DNA of 64,000 nt from assembly GCA_904063045.1 (NCBI GenBank), contig CAJFCJ010000009.1, positions 1,488,968 to 1,552,967 of the forward strand, written 5' to 3'. This document shows, one piece after another, positions 1-12,149 of this stretch. Below the pieces are notes generated by a model. The model saw nothing but the letters and a program-made list of their open reading frames with translations. It was not told the DNA's origin and searched no databases. Position 1 is the first letter of the stretch. The number at the start of each line of letters is the position of its first letter. This stretch comes from Dimorphilus gyrociliatus (lineage: Eukaryota; Annelida; Polychaeta; Dinophilidae). A program made the translations under genes and the position numbers.

Positions 1-1266
1 AAAGGTGGTGGCTGATGTATCTTCCTTGGCTTTTTTCTCGACAATATCCTTTTTTTCACTTTCTTCTACTTTCTGAGCTTCCCTTTGTTCTGATTCGCCC
101 ACCATTGCGTCTATCGAACCTTCATTATTAGCTTCCGTCACCTCTTCGACGCTTGTTGCATTTTGTGGAATTTTATCTTCAACCAAAGGTAAAACATGAA
201 GAGTAATTGACAGAGTCGTTTTGCTTTTATCAAATTTGGCTGATCCTTCATTCTCATCAACAGGATAGGGTAATTGAACTTCTAGCTTATATTTAGCGGG
301 AGATTCTGATTGTAAAAGTAATTTTCTTTCGAAAATATTCAAATCAACAGGCTTAGAAGATTTTAAAAGTGGCAAATGTATATTAACGATTAACTTGTCT
401 GGACGATTTTGAATCGATACCGGGGAATTTGTATATTTTTGTAAATCCATGTTGCTGCTATGCTTAATAGTATATTTTGGTTTTGTATATTCAGAATCGT
501 CAGCTTCTTGAGTTCTGACTTGTTCTTTCTTTGAATCTTTGTTGGTTTTCAAGTTTTTTTCTTGTTCTTGCGCCAATTCGGCACTCGACTTTTCTCCGTA
601 TGGATATGGAAAATGTGGAATACCATCAGTGCTTTTCGGTCCGTTCTTCGAAGCTTCAAAATCGTCTTTCTTTTTCCTTATAACTGTGGCTGTAGGAGTA
701 CCCTTATACTTGATATTATTTAATTCTTTAATGTTTTTCAAGTCTATAACAGCACCAAGTTTTTCTTTAATACCTTCAAAAGCAGTTTGTTTAACAATTT
801 CTTTAAATTTAACGTTAGTTTCAGCCATTCTTATACTATCAGGATGATAAACAACATCAAATATTGTGCATAATTTACCGTCCTTGTCGGAATTATCTCT
901 TACAGGGGACAGACTATATGGGATTGACCATGAAACTCCCCCTACTTCTCTTGTTGGCTTTGGTCTTTCGATGTTTTCATTACTACATATGTTTATATAA
1001 GCAGTCTTCTTGCCATTAACGGTTGTCTTCATTACAAAGCTTTCTTTTGGATGTACAAATTGAACATCCATACCTCGCTCTTTTTCCATTTGGGCTATTT
1101 CTTCTTCATACTTTTTCCTATTTTCAGGGTCGGCAATTTCACTAGCATACTCAACAAACATCTTTCGAAACTCTTCGTTTTTAAAAGCATTTGTAAACCT
1201 GTCAACCTCATCCTTCGTTAAATCTAGTTTCTCAAACGTTTCTTTCAAGTGCTCTGTAGCCGCCAT
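1..1266 (-). CDS. DNAAF2: Kintoun / DNAAF2, dynein axonemal assembly factor 2 (3' end outside window)
   Basis: Cytoplasmic co-chaperone that helps HSP90/HSP70 pre-assemble the dynein arms of motile cilia. Reading leftward from the ATG at 1266-1264 there is one open frame of about 420 codons to the window edge, so the C-terminus is missing. The N-terminal part is acidic and helical, followed by a PIH1 domain (around residues 75-200, with motifs such as GVSWSIPYSL and FDVVYHPDSI). A Lys/Glu-rich linker leads to a CS-like C-terminal domain (IVNIHLPLLKS, KLEVQLPYP). The order PIH1, charged linker, CS-like fits Kintoun better than PIH1D1/2. No intron is seen in this part. It is divergent from the ciliary gene TMEM138, with 128 bp between the two start codons. 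Confidence 0.88.
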   Translation of the reverse strand, partial: MAATEHLKETFEKLDLTKDEVDRFTNAFKNEEFRKMFVEYASEIADPENRKKYEEEIAQMEKERGMDVQFVHPKESFVMKTTVNGKKTAYINICSNENIERPKPTREVGGVSWSIPYSLSPVRDNSDKDGKLCTIFDVVYHPDSIRMAETNVKFKEIVKQTAFEGIKEKLGAVIDLKNIKELNNIKYKGTPTATVIRKKKDDFEASKNGPKSTDGIPHFPYPYGEKSSAELAQEQEKNLKTNKDSKKEQVRTQEADDSEYTKPKYTIKHSSNMDLQKYTNSPVSIQNRPDKLIVNIHLPLLKSSKPVDLNIFERKLLLQSESPAKYKLEVQLPYPVDENEGSAKFDKSKTTLSITLHVLPLVEDKIPQNATSVEEVTEANNEGSIDAMVGESEQREAQKVEESEKKDIVEKKAKEDTSATTF

Positions 1267-1316
1267 TTTGTGACGTCTGCTAGAAAGGAATTTCTCGAAA
1301 GATCGCCGTAGTAATG

Positions 1317-1323
1317 GTAAACA
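1317..1323 (+). promoter_or_regulatory. Forkhead (FOXJ1-type) motif between two ciliary genes
   Basis: GTAAACA lies inside the 128-bp gap between the start codons of DNAAF2 (-) and TMEM138 (+). It matches the forkhead core RYAAAYA used by FOXJ1, the known activator of motile-cilia genes. A perfect RFX X-box was not seen. A seven-base match is expected by chance fairly often in AT-rich DNA, so the weight comes only from its position. Confidence 0.35.
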
Positions 1324-1394
1324 AAAAATCGAATCAGTTGAAATATTTGGATTAAACACACCCAAAAGATTTATACGATATATTATATCAAAAT

Positions 1395-1950
1395 ATGAAT
1401 GTCGCACGTTACAGACCAGTTTTATATATGCAATATCTCCTTCTTTTTGTTGATATTTTTATGAATACTTTCTCAAGTTTATTAAGATTCCAAAATGTTG
1501 TACTATTAGTTCTATATGTGTAAGTTTTTTTAATTATATATTAAAATAATTGATTAATTATGAATTAATGCCTATTTTTCATTCCTAAATAGAGTTCAAG
1601 ACATCGGTATTATATTTCAAGTGATTATTATTTTTCTACTCTTCTTCAATACATTCATCTTCCAGGCCGGTTTGGTGAATATTCTTATTAGCAAATTTAA
1701 AATGCCTATTCTGGCAAGTGTAACTTATCTGGCCCTATGCATTGCGTTACACGTTTGGGGTTTAACTCAACGATGGGATGATCCAAAGAAAGTACTAGAT
1801 GGGGCTGGTTTTCAAGTACTATTTGTTTTCCAAAGAACTGGTGCTGTGATATACTACTTTTTTTACAAAAGAACCGCCCTAAGATTGGCAGATCCTAGAT
1901 TTTACGAAGATTCTGAATGGATTGGTAGAGAATTTGAAAAAAGACAATGA
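1395..1950 (+). CDS. TMEM138: TMEM138, ciliary four-helix membrane protein
   Basis: Small multi-pass membrane protein needed for traffic to and assembly of the ciliary transition zone (a Joubert syndrome gene in people). Two exons: 1395-1519 and 1593-1950, split by a 73-bp intron (GTAAGT...AATAG). The join reads VLYVVQDIGIIFQ, matching the conserved VLFIIQDIxxxF core of the family. Product 160 residues; vertebrate proteins have 162. The second exon carries the diagnostic IIIFLLFFNTFIFQAGLV, LHVWGLTQRW, FVFQRTGAVIYYFFYKRTA and DPRFYEDSEW segments. It ends 108 bp before the PLD stop codon on the opposite strand. Confidence 0.93.
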
Positions 1951-2058
1951 AACTAGAGCTTTTTAGAGCAAGATATATTGTATAGATTGTTGTATAAAGA
2001 AATATTTAAAATGACTGAAATTTTAAAAATAAAAAGAAAAATAAAATTGATCTTTGAC

Positions 2059-5000
2059 TTATGTCCATGTGTTTGTCGGTATAAAGGCTTCTTTCTTTGT
2101 TAGGCTTGGTGCCAAAACTTCATCTTTTAAAAAGAAATAGGGTAATAAAACCAAATGACCGTGTATTTTCTTTATCAATTCTTCACTTTCTTCCGGATCT
2201 TTTAAGAACAGTTGTTCTTCACTTTGCATAGCTTTCATGTTCGAAAAACTGGTTGCCTTATTGGATGGAATACAATTAAATATTTTCTCAAAAATATTAG
2301 AATTCACTGAGGCTCTCTTAAGCCAGAAACATTTATAAAATTCCTCCGAAACTGGATCAATTAAAAGTGAATAGTTGTTCTCTCCTAGATGCTCTTTAAA
2401 TAAGGCTAGACGTAATCTCCCACAATAGTTACCGGATCTATATGGTTGGCCATTCATTTTTGAATCGAAGAAATTTATATCCCTAATCATAACCGCTAAT
2501 TCCGAATCACGTTTACCTAACATACTTCTATCATTAATATTTGCGGAACCAATTATGGCAGCTTTATCGTCCACTATCATCAATTTACTATGAACGTATA
2601 TTAATTCAGTAACCTAAAAATAGCAACAAAAACAAACCAAATATTATGTAACAAATAACAAAAAAATTATAATTATAGGCCTATTTACCAATTTATCATC
2701 CAACTTTCCATGTGTTCTAAGACCAAAGAACGAAATATATTCCGAGGGATCTGCACCTGTAAATGATAATTATATGAGTTCTAATAGCACGTTTAATTAA
2801 ATTATGCTAATGTATAATCTTGCAAGAATATAAAGATAGAATTCTTGGTAAAGATGAAATATTATCGCTGCCTTAGTTAATATTTTACAAGGGCAATTTA
2901 TGCTTATCAATGCATTCTACTTGTTTTAATCACTTTCTTTTTTATCTTATTTAATGAATAAAGTAATCTTTTGTTAAACAAATTAACCTATTTTGCTAAG
3001 TAAATTCTATCATTCTATAATTTATTACTTTATCACCAACCTAGTTGCATTATACGTTGAATAATACTGTTGGAACTTTCTGAATTTGAACCCCTACAGA
3101 TAGATTTATAATTCCAATCTGTAACGGCTTGAATAGATGTTCCTGTTGAGGTTCCAAATTCACCTTCGAATCCGGGTAGAAGAGGCATAATTACGTATAC
3201 TCTAAATGTCTCTTTCTTTCTATATTTGATACAAACGAAATAAGATTGGTTAGATAAAACAAGAAAACTTCCAACATACTCGTGAGCTTGTCTTATTCTT
3301 TGAAAGAGGGCATCAGCAATTCTATTATTAACATCCATATCATCAGCAATCGATACAAAGAACTGATTCTATAAAGAATAAAAAAGCCAATTATTTGGGG
3401 AATATTTGATTTATAAAGATAAGAGAAGTGACTTTACCTCAATGTAAATGAAATGCTCTGCTTCTCTAATCAATTTTATATAAGCATTGTGAATAGAGCA
3501 TTCGACAGCGCTTATTCCAACAGACCACTCTGAAGCGCTTCTTAGTACTTGGACATCGACTATATTTGCTCCTTTAACAAGGTGCTTTGGGACAGATAGT
3601 TTAGTATAGCTTTTAGGTAGTATCAACTGATAATTAGGATTGGTTTTTCTTTTTTGAATTTTTGTAAAATTCCATCTTTGGATGAAGTGTCTACCTACAT
3701 CTCTAGCCGCCCTCCCATAGACACTGCAACCAATATCATGCCAGGGCATTCTAGGTGTCTTACGTCTGTCTATAAAATCGTTGAAGGGTTTATTTAAATC
3801 AATGAAGTCTTTAAATATAAAATTCGTATAGTCTTTTCCTATCCATAACCTAGATCCGTCATCGCTATCTTCGTCCAAATCGTCATCATTTATAAATATA
3901 CTTTGCCCAAAATCAACCTTGGCCCCGCTTAAATCTATAGAGCTTAGGCGTCGTTTATGAAATCTATCTTTCCAATCTAAAGCCGCCTGGACAAATTTTC
4001 GATGTAATTTTGGGGTTTCAGGCTTTTCGACTGGTTCTTGGGAATCGGAATCAACAAATGCCGTATGCTTTGCGGCAACTCTTAATTTTGGCGCCTTTCT
4101 TCTGGCAGCAATGTCTGGAGTGAATTTTACTGTAGGAGAATTATTATTATCACCTTCGTCTTCAATTCGTTTTTGTCTGGAGAATTTTTGCCTCCTCGCT
4201 ATAGAATCTGTTGAAGTTTGGTTCTCCAATTTTCTTTCGGATTCTGGAGTGAGAGCAGCTAAATTGGCTATCACAGTAGATTCGTTGACTGTTTCCAATT
4301 TTTGAGAAACTGGACTTAATTTTGCATTTTCTCTCGGGGACGGAGCAGAGAGAGATCTTTTATACTCGGTATGAGTTGTTCGATGGCCTTCTTCGGACTT
4401 CCATTGACCTAAAGGGCGATGCTCTTCCTCTTTTTCCGCAGCTTCCTCTTCTTTATTTTCTTTATCCGCTTTTTGTATTTCATCCGGTTCGTAGCTTCCA
4501 AGATCGGTTAATCGATGACTAGAAGTATCCCAACGGCCATAGCAAATATCAATACCACCTAAAAAGGCTATTCTCTGATCAACAACGACACATTTCTCAT
4601 GATGAGACCACAAAGTTATTCCGTCAGGATGGCGTAATACTTTAATATTTTCCGGATGGAGTTTAAGTAGCGTTTCTTTAGTATAATAACTATTTATACC
4701 CAAAGCTTGTTTAACCTCTTTAAATAACTGTACGAATATTTTAATTCCACATTCCTGAAATATTTTTTTTTATGAAAAAAAATAATTATCAAATAAATTT
4801 AAAGCTAAAAAAGCAAAAAATATCTAATATTTTTTGCTTAGACAAGTAAATTTATTATATTTGAATAACAGATATAAGTATATGCAAGTGTATATATAAA
4901 TTAAAGATTTTTATATCTATAATATTGATTATTTCAACTAAAAAATGGTTTTTTTTCTTTCACAATTAGATTAAAATAGAGGCAATTGAATAAGATAAAA

Positions 5001-7154
5001 ATAATACAACAAAAAAGAACAAGAGACAACAACGGCGATGACAACAACGATGAAGACAACGACACTTCATCTTAACTGAAGTACTTACAATAAATTCCCC
5101 TTTTTTTGCTGCTACTACGAAAATGTTTTAATTAAAGCAAAAAGAAAGAAAATATGATGATAAAAATGATAAAAGCGACTGACAGAGGGAAGAAAATATA
5201 TAATAATTGATATGTATCATATATATATATAAAGTATACATACATAAATATATATAGGGTAAAGAGTAATATATAGTATAATAATAATATAAACCAAATG
5301 CATTAAAAACTATAATGTAATTAAAATAAATCAAACTTACAGCTTTTCGCTTCAGTAAAACGTCTAATCGCCATTTATGATCCTGTGTGATAGGTCTTTT
5401 CAAGTATACTTCAGGGCTTAACCTTAGGGGGTTATAAATTTACTTAAATTTAGATAATCGATTGTTCAAAGATTATATTAGAATTAATGTCTTACCACCA
5501 ATCGGCTATAAAAATTTCTTCCTCTGCAGATTCCATTGCGTCGGCTAAAGCTGACATGTAATCTCCACCATCCGCAAACCATTTTGCGGGTGACGATTTT
5601 CTTAATGGAGCAAATGAGTCTAATTCATTTTTAGCAATAAATTCCTTTCCTGTACTTTCCGAAGCTTGTTTTATAGATTCATAAAAATCATCTGCATTTT
5701 TATCAGTCGAACATTTCAAGTATAAATGCCTTCGTTTAGAAAAGATTCCATTAAGAATAAAAGCAGCAATTAGAATAATTAATTAAATACCTAGTCATAT
5801 TTGATATATGTAAACCTCTTTCTTCGGATTTCCCTTTTCTAACTTCGAAATCCTTATCCATAAATAGAACATCAGAAATTACGAAATCTCCTGGTCTAAT
5901 ATAAGCTACAAAGGTATCTTTCACGAGAAGCCTTCGATAAAAATTGGTTATAGAAAATAAATAAATCTCGTTACTGGACAAGCACGATAATTAATTACCA
6001 TCTGTCGTGCCATCGAGGGCAGCACAAACATGAGCCACAATCACAACAAGACAAAGAAATGAGTCTACCGCCGGAACGTTTTTCAATCATTCCCTCTTGT
6101 AATTTATCTCCAATACCTTTAACGAATGACAGATGGCAAACTTCGAGAAATTCCAGCTATAATATGCATTTTTTTTTTGTTATAGAAAGTATTATAAAAA
6201 TAAGCCTGCAATCGAAAGATACACAGGTGCTTACCACTTCTACATGTTGCCTGTAGATAGGAATTTGGAGAACAGCTGATAGATACTCTTCCAGTTTTTT
6301 CTACAAATAGTTAAAGATTTTGAATATTACACCTTATTAGTAATAAAATACTATACAATATTGAACAGTTTAACAAAGAACACCTATACAACTTACCTTT
6401 CTAGCTTCAACTTTGTTTGATGGAACCAAACGATCGTGTATAATAGGAAACTTCGGAACAGTTTTCTTACCAATTTCAACACTTTGTCTTCTTTCTCTAT
6501 TTCTATTTATGTTCTCCTTTTATTATTTTTGAAAATTTTATCTTTAATATATCAAACTTACGCGATTGTTGGAACAACACTCGACACTTGAGCTTTTATT
6601 CGTAGGAGTGAAAGAGCATCGTGTACTTGTCGAAAGTGTTTATATCTCCGTCTTATCTTCCAAGTATAGTTACCGTGTTGTAATTGTATGGTATATCTGT
6701 ATTCAAGTTAATTATCTTTAGTACAATTTGTTATATATATGTTTTTTATTATCTACAGGTTTATTATTAAACTTTCAATAGCTTGCTAATCGACTTAAAA
6801 ACTCCATATGTTTATTTTTTGTACTTACAAGTATGGATTAAGCTGGAAATCACGAGTTTGTTCTATATGAATAATATCAACTATTATTTTTTGTCTAGGT
6901 ATGAAGCACAGTTTGCCATAAGTTTCCTTCGATGATGGCTTTGCATGAACTCGATTCCATTCAATCTCAGGTTTGCCTATATGTTATTAAGCAATATTTA
7001 TTAAAAAAGTTGATATAAAGCTAATATGCATTAAGCGATTACCGGGCAAGCAATCAATTTCGTCGTTAAGATCACCAATGGGAAGGCTATCTAGTTCGTC
7101 ATCTAAATCTAAATCAACGCTCTCCATCCTCTCGATATTCCCTTCAACGTCCAT
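2059..7154 (-). CDS. PLD1: Phospholipase D1/2 (PX-PH-HKD-HKD)
   Basis: Hydrolyses phosphatidylcholine to phosphatidic acid and choline at membranes, downstream of PIP2 and small GTPases. I resolve about 13 exons from the ATG at 7154 to the stop at 2059, including 6235-6300, 5999-6156, 5791-5931, 5496-5729, 5341-5422, 3438-4754, 3041-3368, 2689-2756 and 2059-2613; phases agree. Domain order: acidic N-terminus, PX (IRRRYKHFRQVHDALS), PH (MIEKRSGGRL, RWHDRW), HKD1 (HHEKCVVVD), a long charged loop, then HKD2 (HSKLMIVDD with IGSANINDRS). Both HxKxxxxD motifs are intact. The C-terminus ends in TWT, like the conserved PLD VWT end. About 1,150 residues; human PLD1 has 1,074, the excess being the loop. 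The upstream GTG-led extension of the first exon was not used as start. PLD1 versus PLD2 is unresolved; invertebrates usually have one gene. Confidence 0.93.
4755..5340 (-). other. Long PLD intron (586 bp)
   Basis: This intron splits the region just before HKD1 and is about ten times longer than its neighbours. It holds AT-rich sequence with runs of ATATAT (around 5220-5265) and a CAACAACGACGATGA-like purine stretch near 5025-5070. No coding exon or structured element was recognised in it. Confidence 0.6.
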
Positions 7155-7432
7155 TTTTTTGGCTTTATGAAAAAGCACAAATAATCAATAAAATACATCA
7201 ACTGTTCAAAGTTCCGGCCTATTGCCTCTGCAATACGCAGCTAACTTTCTAATCACACTAGCGCATGCGCTCAGAACAATGTGAAGGTCAATATCAAATG
7301 AAGCACGAATATAGTTGTATTTAAAGTTAATAACATATTGCGCCTCATGGCGTTTGGTCATAAAAAAAACTGCATCAAAATAATAATAATAATAATAATA
7401 GCAATAGACACTAATAAATATATTGACAATGT

Positions 7433-9404
7433 CTACGAGGCCGGAGACATTTTAAGACCGTCTATGCCCAAAAATACGTCTTGCTCGTGAGTTCGTTCGT
7501 AAACTTCTATTTTCATTTCGGGATCAACTTCAGGAGCATAAACGTTCTTTAAAATTGAGAAATTTATTATTAAATTGCATTAGTATTGAATGAAAGAAAA
7601 TTTCGCTTTGTTTGAAGTAATTACCTGTAAGTAACTATTACCCGCAGGGTCGTCTAACTCGATATGAACGTTATTTAATTCTCCATCAGCAATCTATAAA
7701 TTAAGTTAAAAATAATAAGTTTTCTTTAAAAATAGATACAAAAAATTTGTCACCTACATTTTTCAATTTTGTACAAAATTCTTTTAGCTTTGTATTCATA
7801 TTGTCTTCAACGCTATCACCAATGAGGAATGGATTGGAAGTTGAAAGCTAATAAGATTTCGAGATTAGCGAATGACTAATTACATAAATAGATAAATTTT
7901 TTGGATAACTACCTGAGTTATTATGTCTAATAGCAATCCTTCGATTGTAGTGAATTTACCACCAAGTGTACCAGCAACCAGCTCAAATTCTAATTCAGGA
8001 ATCTTCAAACTACACGTATTAGACTGAAATTACATTAAAATCATCAGACCTGGCTTTTCTATTTAGTAATTAGATAAGAGTCAATTACTTTTAGAATGTC
8101 TCTAGACATGTCACTGGGATCGGTTATTTTCAAGGTAATCTTCTTGCCCTTGTCTTCAATTCCCTTACCACTCTTAACTTCGCTATCCTTATAGCCGCAC
8201 ATATCACAGGATATCGCCATTATAATTACTTCTTTGAACATGGGAATATCTAACATTTTCATTTTGCTTTCAGCAGGGGAACCACACCTGGAACAATTTG
8301 TTTGAAAGTGAAGAACTTCATCCTTTAAATTTTCATCAGTCTCAGGCTCTTTTTCTTCCTATGAGTAATACAAATTCAATGGAAAACTTCAAAAAAATCA
8401 TGCAAAACATACGCTACTAAATCCCAGTAGTTCGTTATCGCGTGCACTTCTGCTGTAATGTATTATTTTTAGATTTTTGTCGACTTGAGGAGCATAAGGG
8501 TTCTCTATAAAACTATTCCCAGAAGGATCATTTAACACAAAAGTAAATGGTTTTTCTACTTCTGTTAGTTTCTCTAATTTTTCAATAAATTCACTAATTT
8601 TTTCAGCTATTTCTGGTGTTTCCAACTGAAATAAAATTAAAATTTACAAAAAGTTAATCGGGTTAACCAAAAACGATAAAAACAATACCTTTCTTTCATC
8701 TTGAAGGATTTCTAAATTTGAGATAATAGCATTCATAAAACCTTCAAGAGTATTTATTTCTACAAAAATGCAGTAAGTAATTCTTAATTTAATAAGTTTT
8801 TTTTTTGGAGAGAATTAAATGAATAATGAATCAAGTATTAAAGTATTTTTTATCATTAAAGACTTTTAGCTATCTTTTTACACTTACCTCCTCTCTTCTT
8901 TCCTACAACATCCTCAAATTCTAAGTCAGGTATGGCGAAGGATCCGTATTCTGATTTAATTACTTGCCTATTCAGATCCTTTTTTCAATTATATATAGTG
9001 AATAATGATAGGTTACGTAAATAGAAACTCTATTAATAAAATACTAATCATTACCTCTTTTTCTTTAACAGTAAGCTCAAATTTAACACCTTTCTCTCCA
9101 ACTATACCGGCTGACTGCACTTCTCTATTTGCGTTACCACAGTGTGGGCAATCGAAGGAAGAGATAACAATTTCTCTGAAGTGTGGTATTTTAGTCAACA
9201 TCAGCCGTGTTATTCCCTGGAGATTTTTTGATAAATTATTTTAGGGTTGATTCAGTAAACTATCATATATATTACATTGTTCTCGCAATTCACACATAAG
9301 CTTTCTATTTCAGTTACTTCTGGCTCATCGTCTTCGACCACCAATTCGCGAAATAAAGGTTTTGGCGGTTCATTGATATTCTTACTTTCAGAATTTTCTG
9401 TCAT
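7433..9404 (-). CDS. ZPR1: ZPR1 zinc-finger protein
   Basis: Conserved eukaryotic protein that binds eEF1A and SMN complexes and acts in translation-factor folding and nuclear body assembly. It starts at the ATG 9404-9402 and stops at 7435-7433, in roughly ten short exons. Resolved ones include 9276-9404 and 9055-9216, then about 8887-8980 and 8691-8759. Two ZPR1 repeats are visible, each a C4 zinc finger followed by a beta domain. Finger 1 is CVNC...CPHC joined across the first intron with [18 protein letters not shown]. Finger 2 is CSRC...CDMC with [13 protein letters not shown]. The C-terminal exon contains [18 protein letters not shown]. It is head-to-head with the TAF1A-like gene, with 93 bp between start codons. 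Confidence 0.93.
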
Positions 9405-9497
9405 CTTGGCAATATTGCTTTCAGCTGTTATAATATACGAGTAGTGTTATAAAATATATTTATTATATTTTATATTCTTGCAATATAGTGATTTAAT
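9405..9497. promoter_or_regulatory. Shared 93-bp divergent promoter, ZPR1 / TAF1A-like
   Basis: Only 93 bp separate the ATG of ZPR1 (-, 9404) from the ATG of the TAF1A-like gene (+, 9498). Both 5'UTRs and core promoters must fit here or overlap. No TATA box in a convincing position or other named site was recognised. Confidence 0.45.
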
Positions 9498-12147
9498 ATG
9501 CCCAACCGTCTAAAAAGATTGCACAACGTGGTCCAAGTTCTCGATAAATTTAGGGTCAAGGTCTGAGAAAACTGGTATTTTTGAGTGTTTTACTTAGAAC
9601 AAGTTTTTACCGTAATTTTGAAAAACAGTTTAAAAAAATGAGCAATTTTGTATATTTCAATCCATCAACTTCGGAGAAAGATTATGTTCTTGTTAGTTAA
9701 TAGTTTTGTTGTGTAGGATTGAACATAACTTTATATTTTGTATTAATTTCAGAGTGAAATAATAAAGCTCATACTTCAATCGGATGAGTTACCACCTTCA
9801 AATGAATGCCTTCAATGGTATACACAGTCAAAAGATAATGAAAACGGTAAATAATTCAACTGTTTTTTTTTCTAAATATCAATATTAAAGCCTATTTCCT
9901 GACTCAGAATCAGATCGAATTCTAGGACAAGAAACGAAATATTTTACTTCATCATCTTATGACAAACTGACGAATAAAATTATTGATAACTTACTAAATC
10001 ATAATTTTGACGACGTATTAAGTAATTTACTAAAACAAATAACGTTACCAACTAATTCACAATATGCCAGACACGGATTTTCATTCTTTCGAGTAAGTTA
10101 TTTTTTCTCTAACATTCTCTCAACCTCCCACGCATCTATTCCAAAATTTTCCCTTTAATCAATTAAACTTATGTTCTCGTTTTAACGATCATTCTTTTTA
10201 TTTACAAATAAATAGTTAGCTTTGGAATGTTTTAGACGAAAAGGTGAGGAAAGCCTATCTGATATGTCAGAGCTAATTAAGTATGATAAACGATTAATTC
10301 TAAATTGTCCATTCTAATTATCATATCTCACGACAGATTATTAGTTCGCTGGACTATCGTGTCTAGAGAACACGTTATTATTGAATATGCTAGAATGTTA
10401 GAACAGTATGGAGAATATGAACAAGCACAAGCATCCTTTGTAACGAATAATATTCTTTAAAAATATTAAATTTACATTAAATACAATCATAAACACATAG
10501 ATAAAAACTAAAAAATCGGGTTTAAAGAAGGCGTCACAATGGGAGAAAGAATTAGAAACACTGTACTTAGGTCAAAAAGCCGTATCGGAATATTTGCTTG
10601 CAATAAACAGATACTCTAGTAAAGTTGTTATGGAAAATTCTACCGAAGATTTCGAACGTAAATATTGACTTTTTAGCCGGGCAGGGGGTTTTTTAATTTT
10701 ATATGTGTATTTATATATAATTTACCTTTTTCTATATTTTCGTTTACACACTTCAGCTCCAAATAAAAAGCGACGAAAAAATGATACAAACAAGATTGTA
10801 CAATCAACAATATTATCTAAAGTTTTACCCTATTTTGTAAGAATATTGGATATGCCAAGTGCGAATTATGACTTTTATACCAAACTGAGCGTAGAGGTTT
10901 GTGATAATTGTTTTTTTTTCCAATCCCTTACGCTTTCTTTCATGCCTCCCCCTCCTCCTACACACATAGACGTACAGTAAATACAGTCTATGTTCTCTCT
11001 TTTCCTTTTATTATTATCCAAACGATGTCTATTTAGACGGAATATCTACTTTATTTATTCATAAAATAATGACATCTAATGAAATAAAAAACAGAAGTTG
11101 ATTGGGGTGAAACTCTGTCGATGGCTTTATTCTCTTAGTTTTTTGTTGTTTTATTTTCTGTTTCAAAAAAAAATTTGACTAATGAGCACGTTTTCTTTTT
11201 TCTTTTCCATCTTATTAGATTAAATGTAATAATGGACAGTTGGAAGATGCTATAAAGTTACTAAAAGCCTACTCACTAAAAAATCCAAGAAATCCAACTC
11301 CGTTTCGCGAATTATACTCATTATATCTGAAAGACTTGGGAGATGTAAAACCGGCTATAGAATATTTAGAGAAGTTTTGTCAGCTTTGCCCTAGCGATGA
11401 TCTTTGCATAGAATTATGTGAAATGCAGATGAGACGTAAGTTAAAGCTTGATGGAAATGTCTAAGATATTTTTTTTAAATATACAAACTATATTTCTATA
11501 TATACATTATATATGTATTTTTTTAGAGTACAATCTTGTTTTTTATTAGTTTGTAAAAATTTTCCAGACGAGTACAGTTCTCTCATTTGCATCAACGTAC
11601 TTATGAAATATTTGGAGTATCCTTGTAACACCGATAAAAGAAAAGCTTGGAAATTTCTTGCAGCGTTACTTTTGGATATAATGGACAAGTTCGTTAACCT
11701 AATCTAGTTTAATTATTGTAAATTGTACATGATTTTTTTTTTTTCATATTTTCCATATTCGTTCTACTTATCTTCTTCGTGTTCTTCTTTTGCTCTTTTA
11801 GAGACAGCGACAGTGAACTATCCGATTTGAAAGTTCTTTGTAAACAAAGGAAATTCTTTAAGAAAATGCATTTTAAAGAATGCTGTTGCATAAATCATTC
11901 AAAATTATGTTTTTATAAAGCTATCGTCGCCCTATTTATTTATAGAAAAAGTAAGTTTTACAAAAAATTTCCCATAACGCCCACTCTTTTTCTCTCTTTT
12001 TATTTATCGTTTGTTGGATTAGTTGGGTGACGTCATTGCTTTTTTTTCCTTCATTTTTTTACAGGAAATCCGTATTCGATTGAGATATTGTGTAGCGATG
12101 CCGTAAAGGAGAAGAGCATGGTTGAAAGAGCCTTGCAACATTTTTGA
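9498..12147 (+). CDS. TAF1A: TAF1A-like, RNA polymerase I SL1/TIF-IB subunit A
   Basis: Probable TBP-associated subunit of the selectivity factor that places RNA polymerase I on rDNA promoters. Eleven exons with consistent phases: 9498-9560, 9753-9846, 9908-10092, 10216-10280, 10337-10439, 10501-10657, 10757-10896, 11219-11435, 11568-11688, 11802-11950, 12065-12147. Together they give 458 residues; human TAF1A has 450. The helical-repeat pattern, a basic KKRRK stretch before the C-terminal repeats, and segments such as AWKFLAALL and FHFKE-like near the end align by position with TAF1A. Identity is low throughout, so the name rests on length, order and a few motifs. The exon-9 donor (AA/GTTCGT) is weak. 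Its stop lies 2 bp from the stop of the next gene. Confidence 0.62.
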
Positions 12148-12149
12148 AA

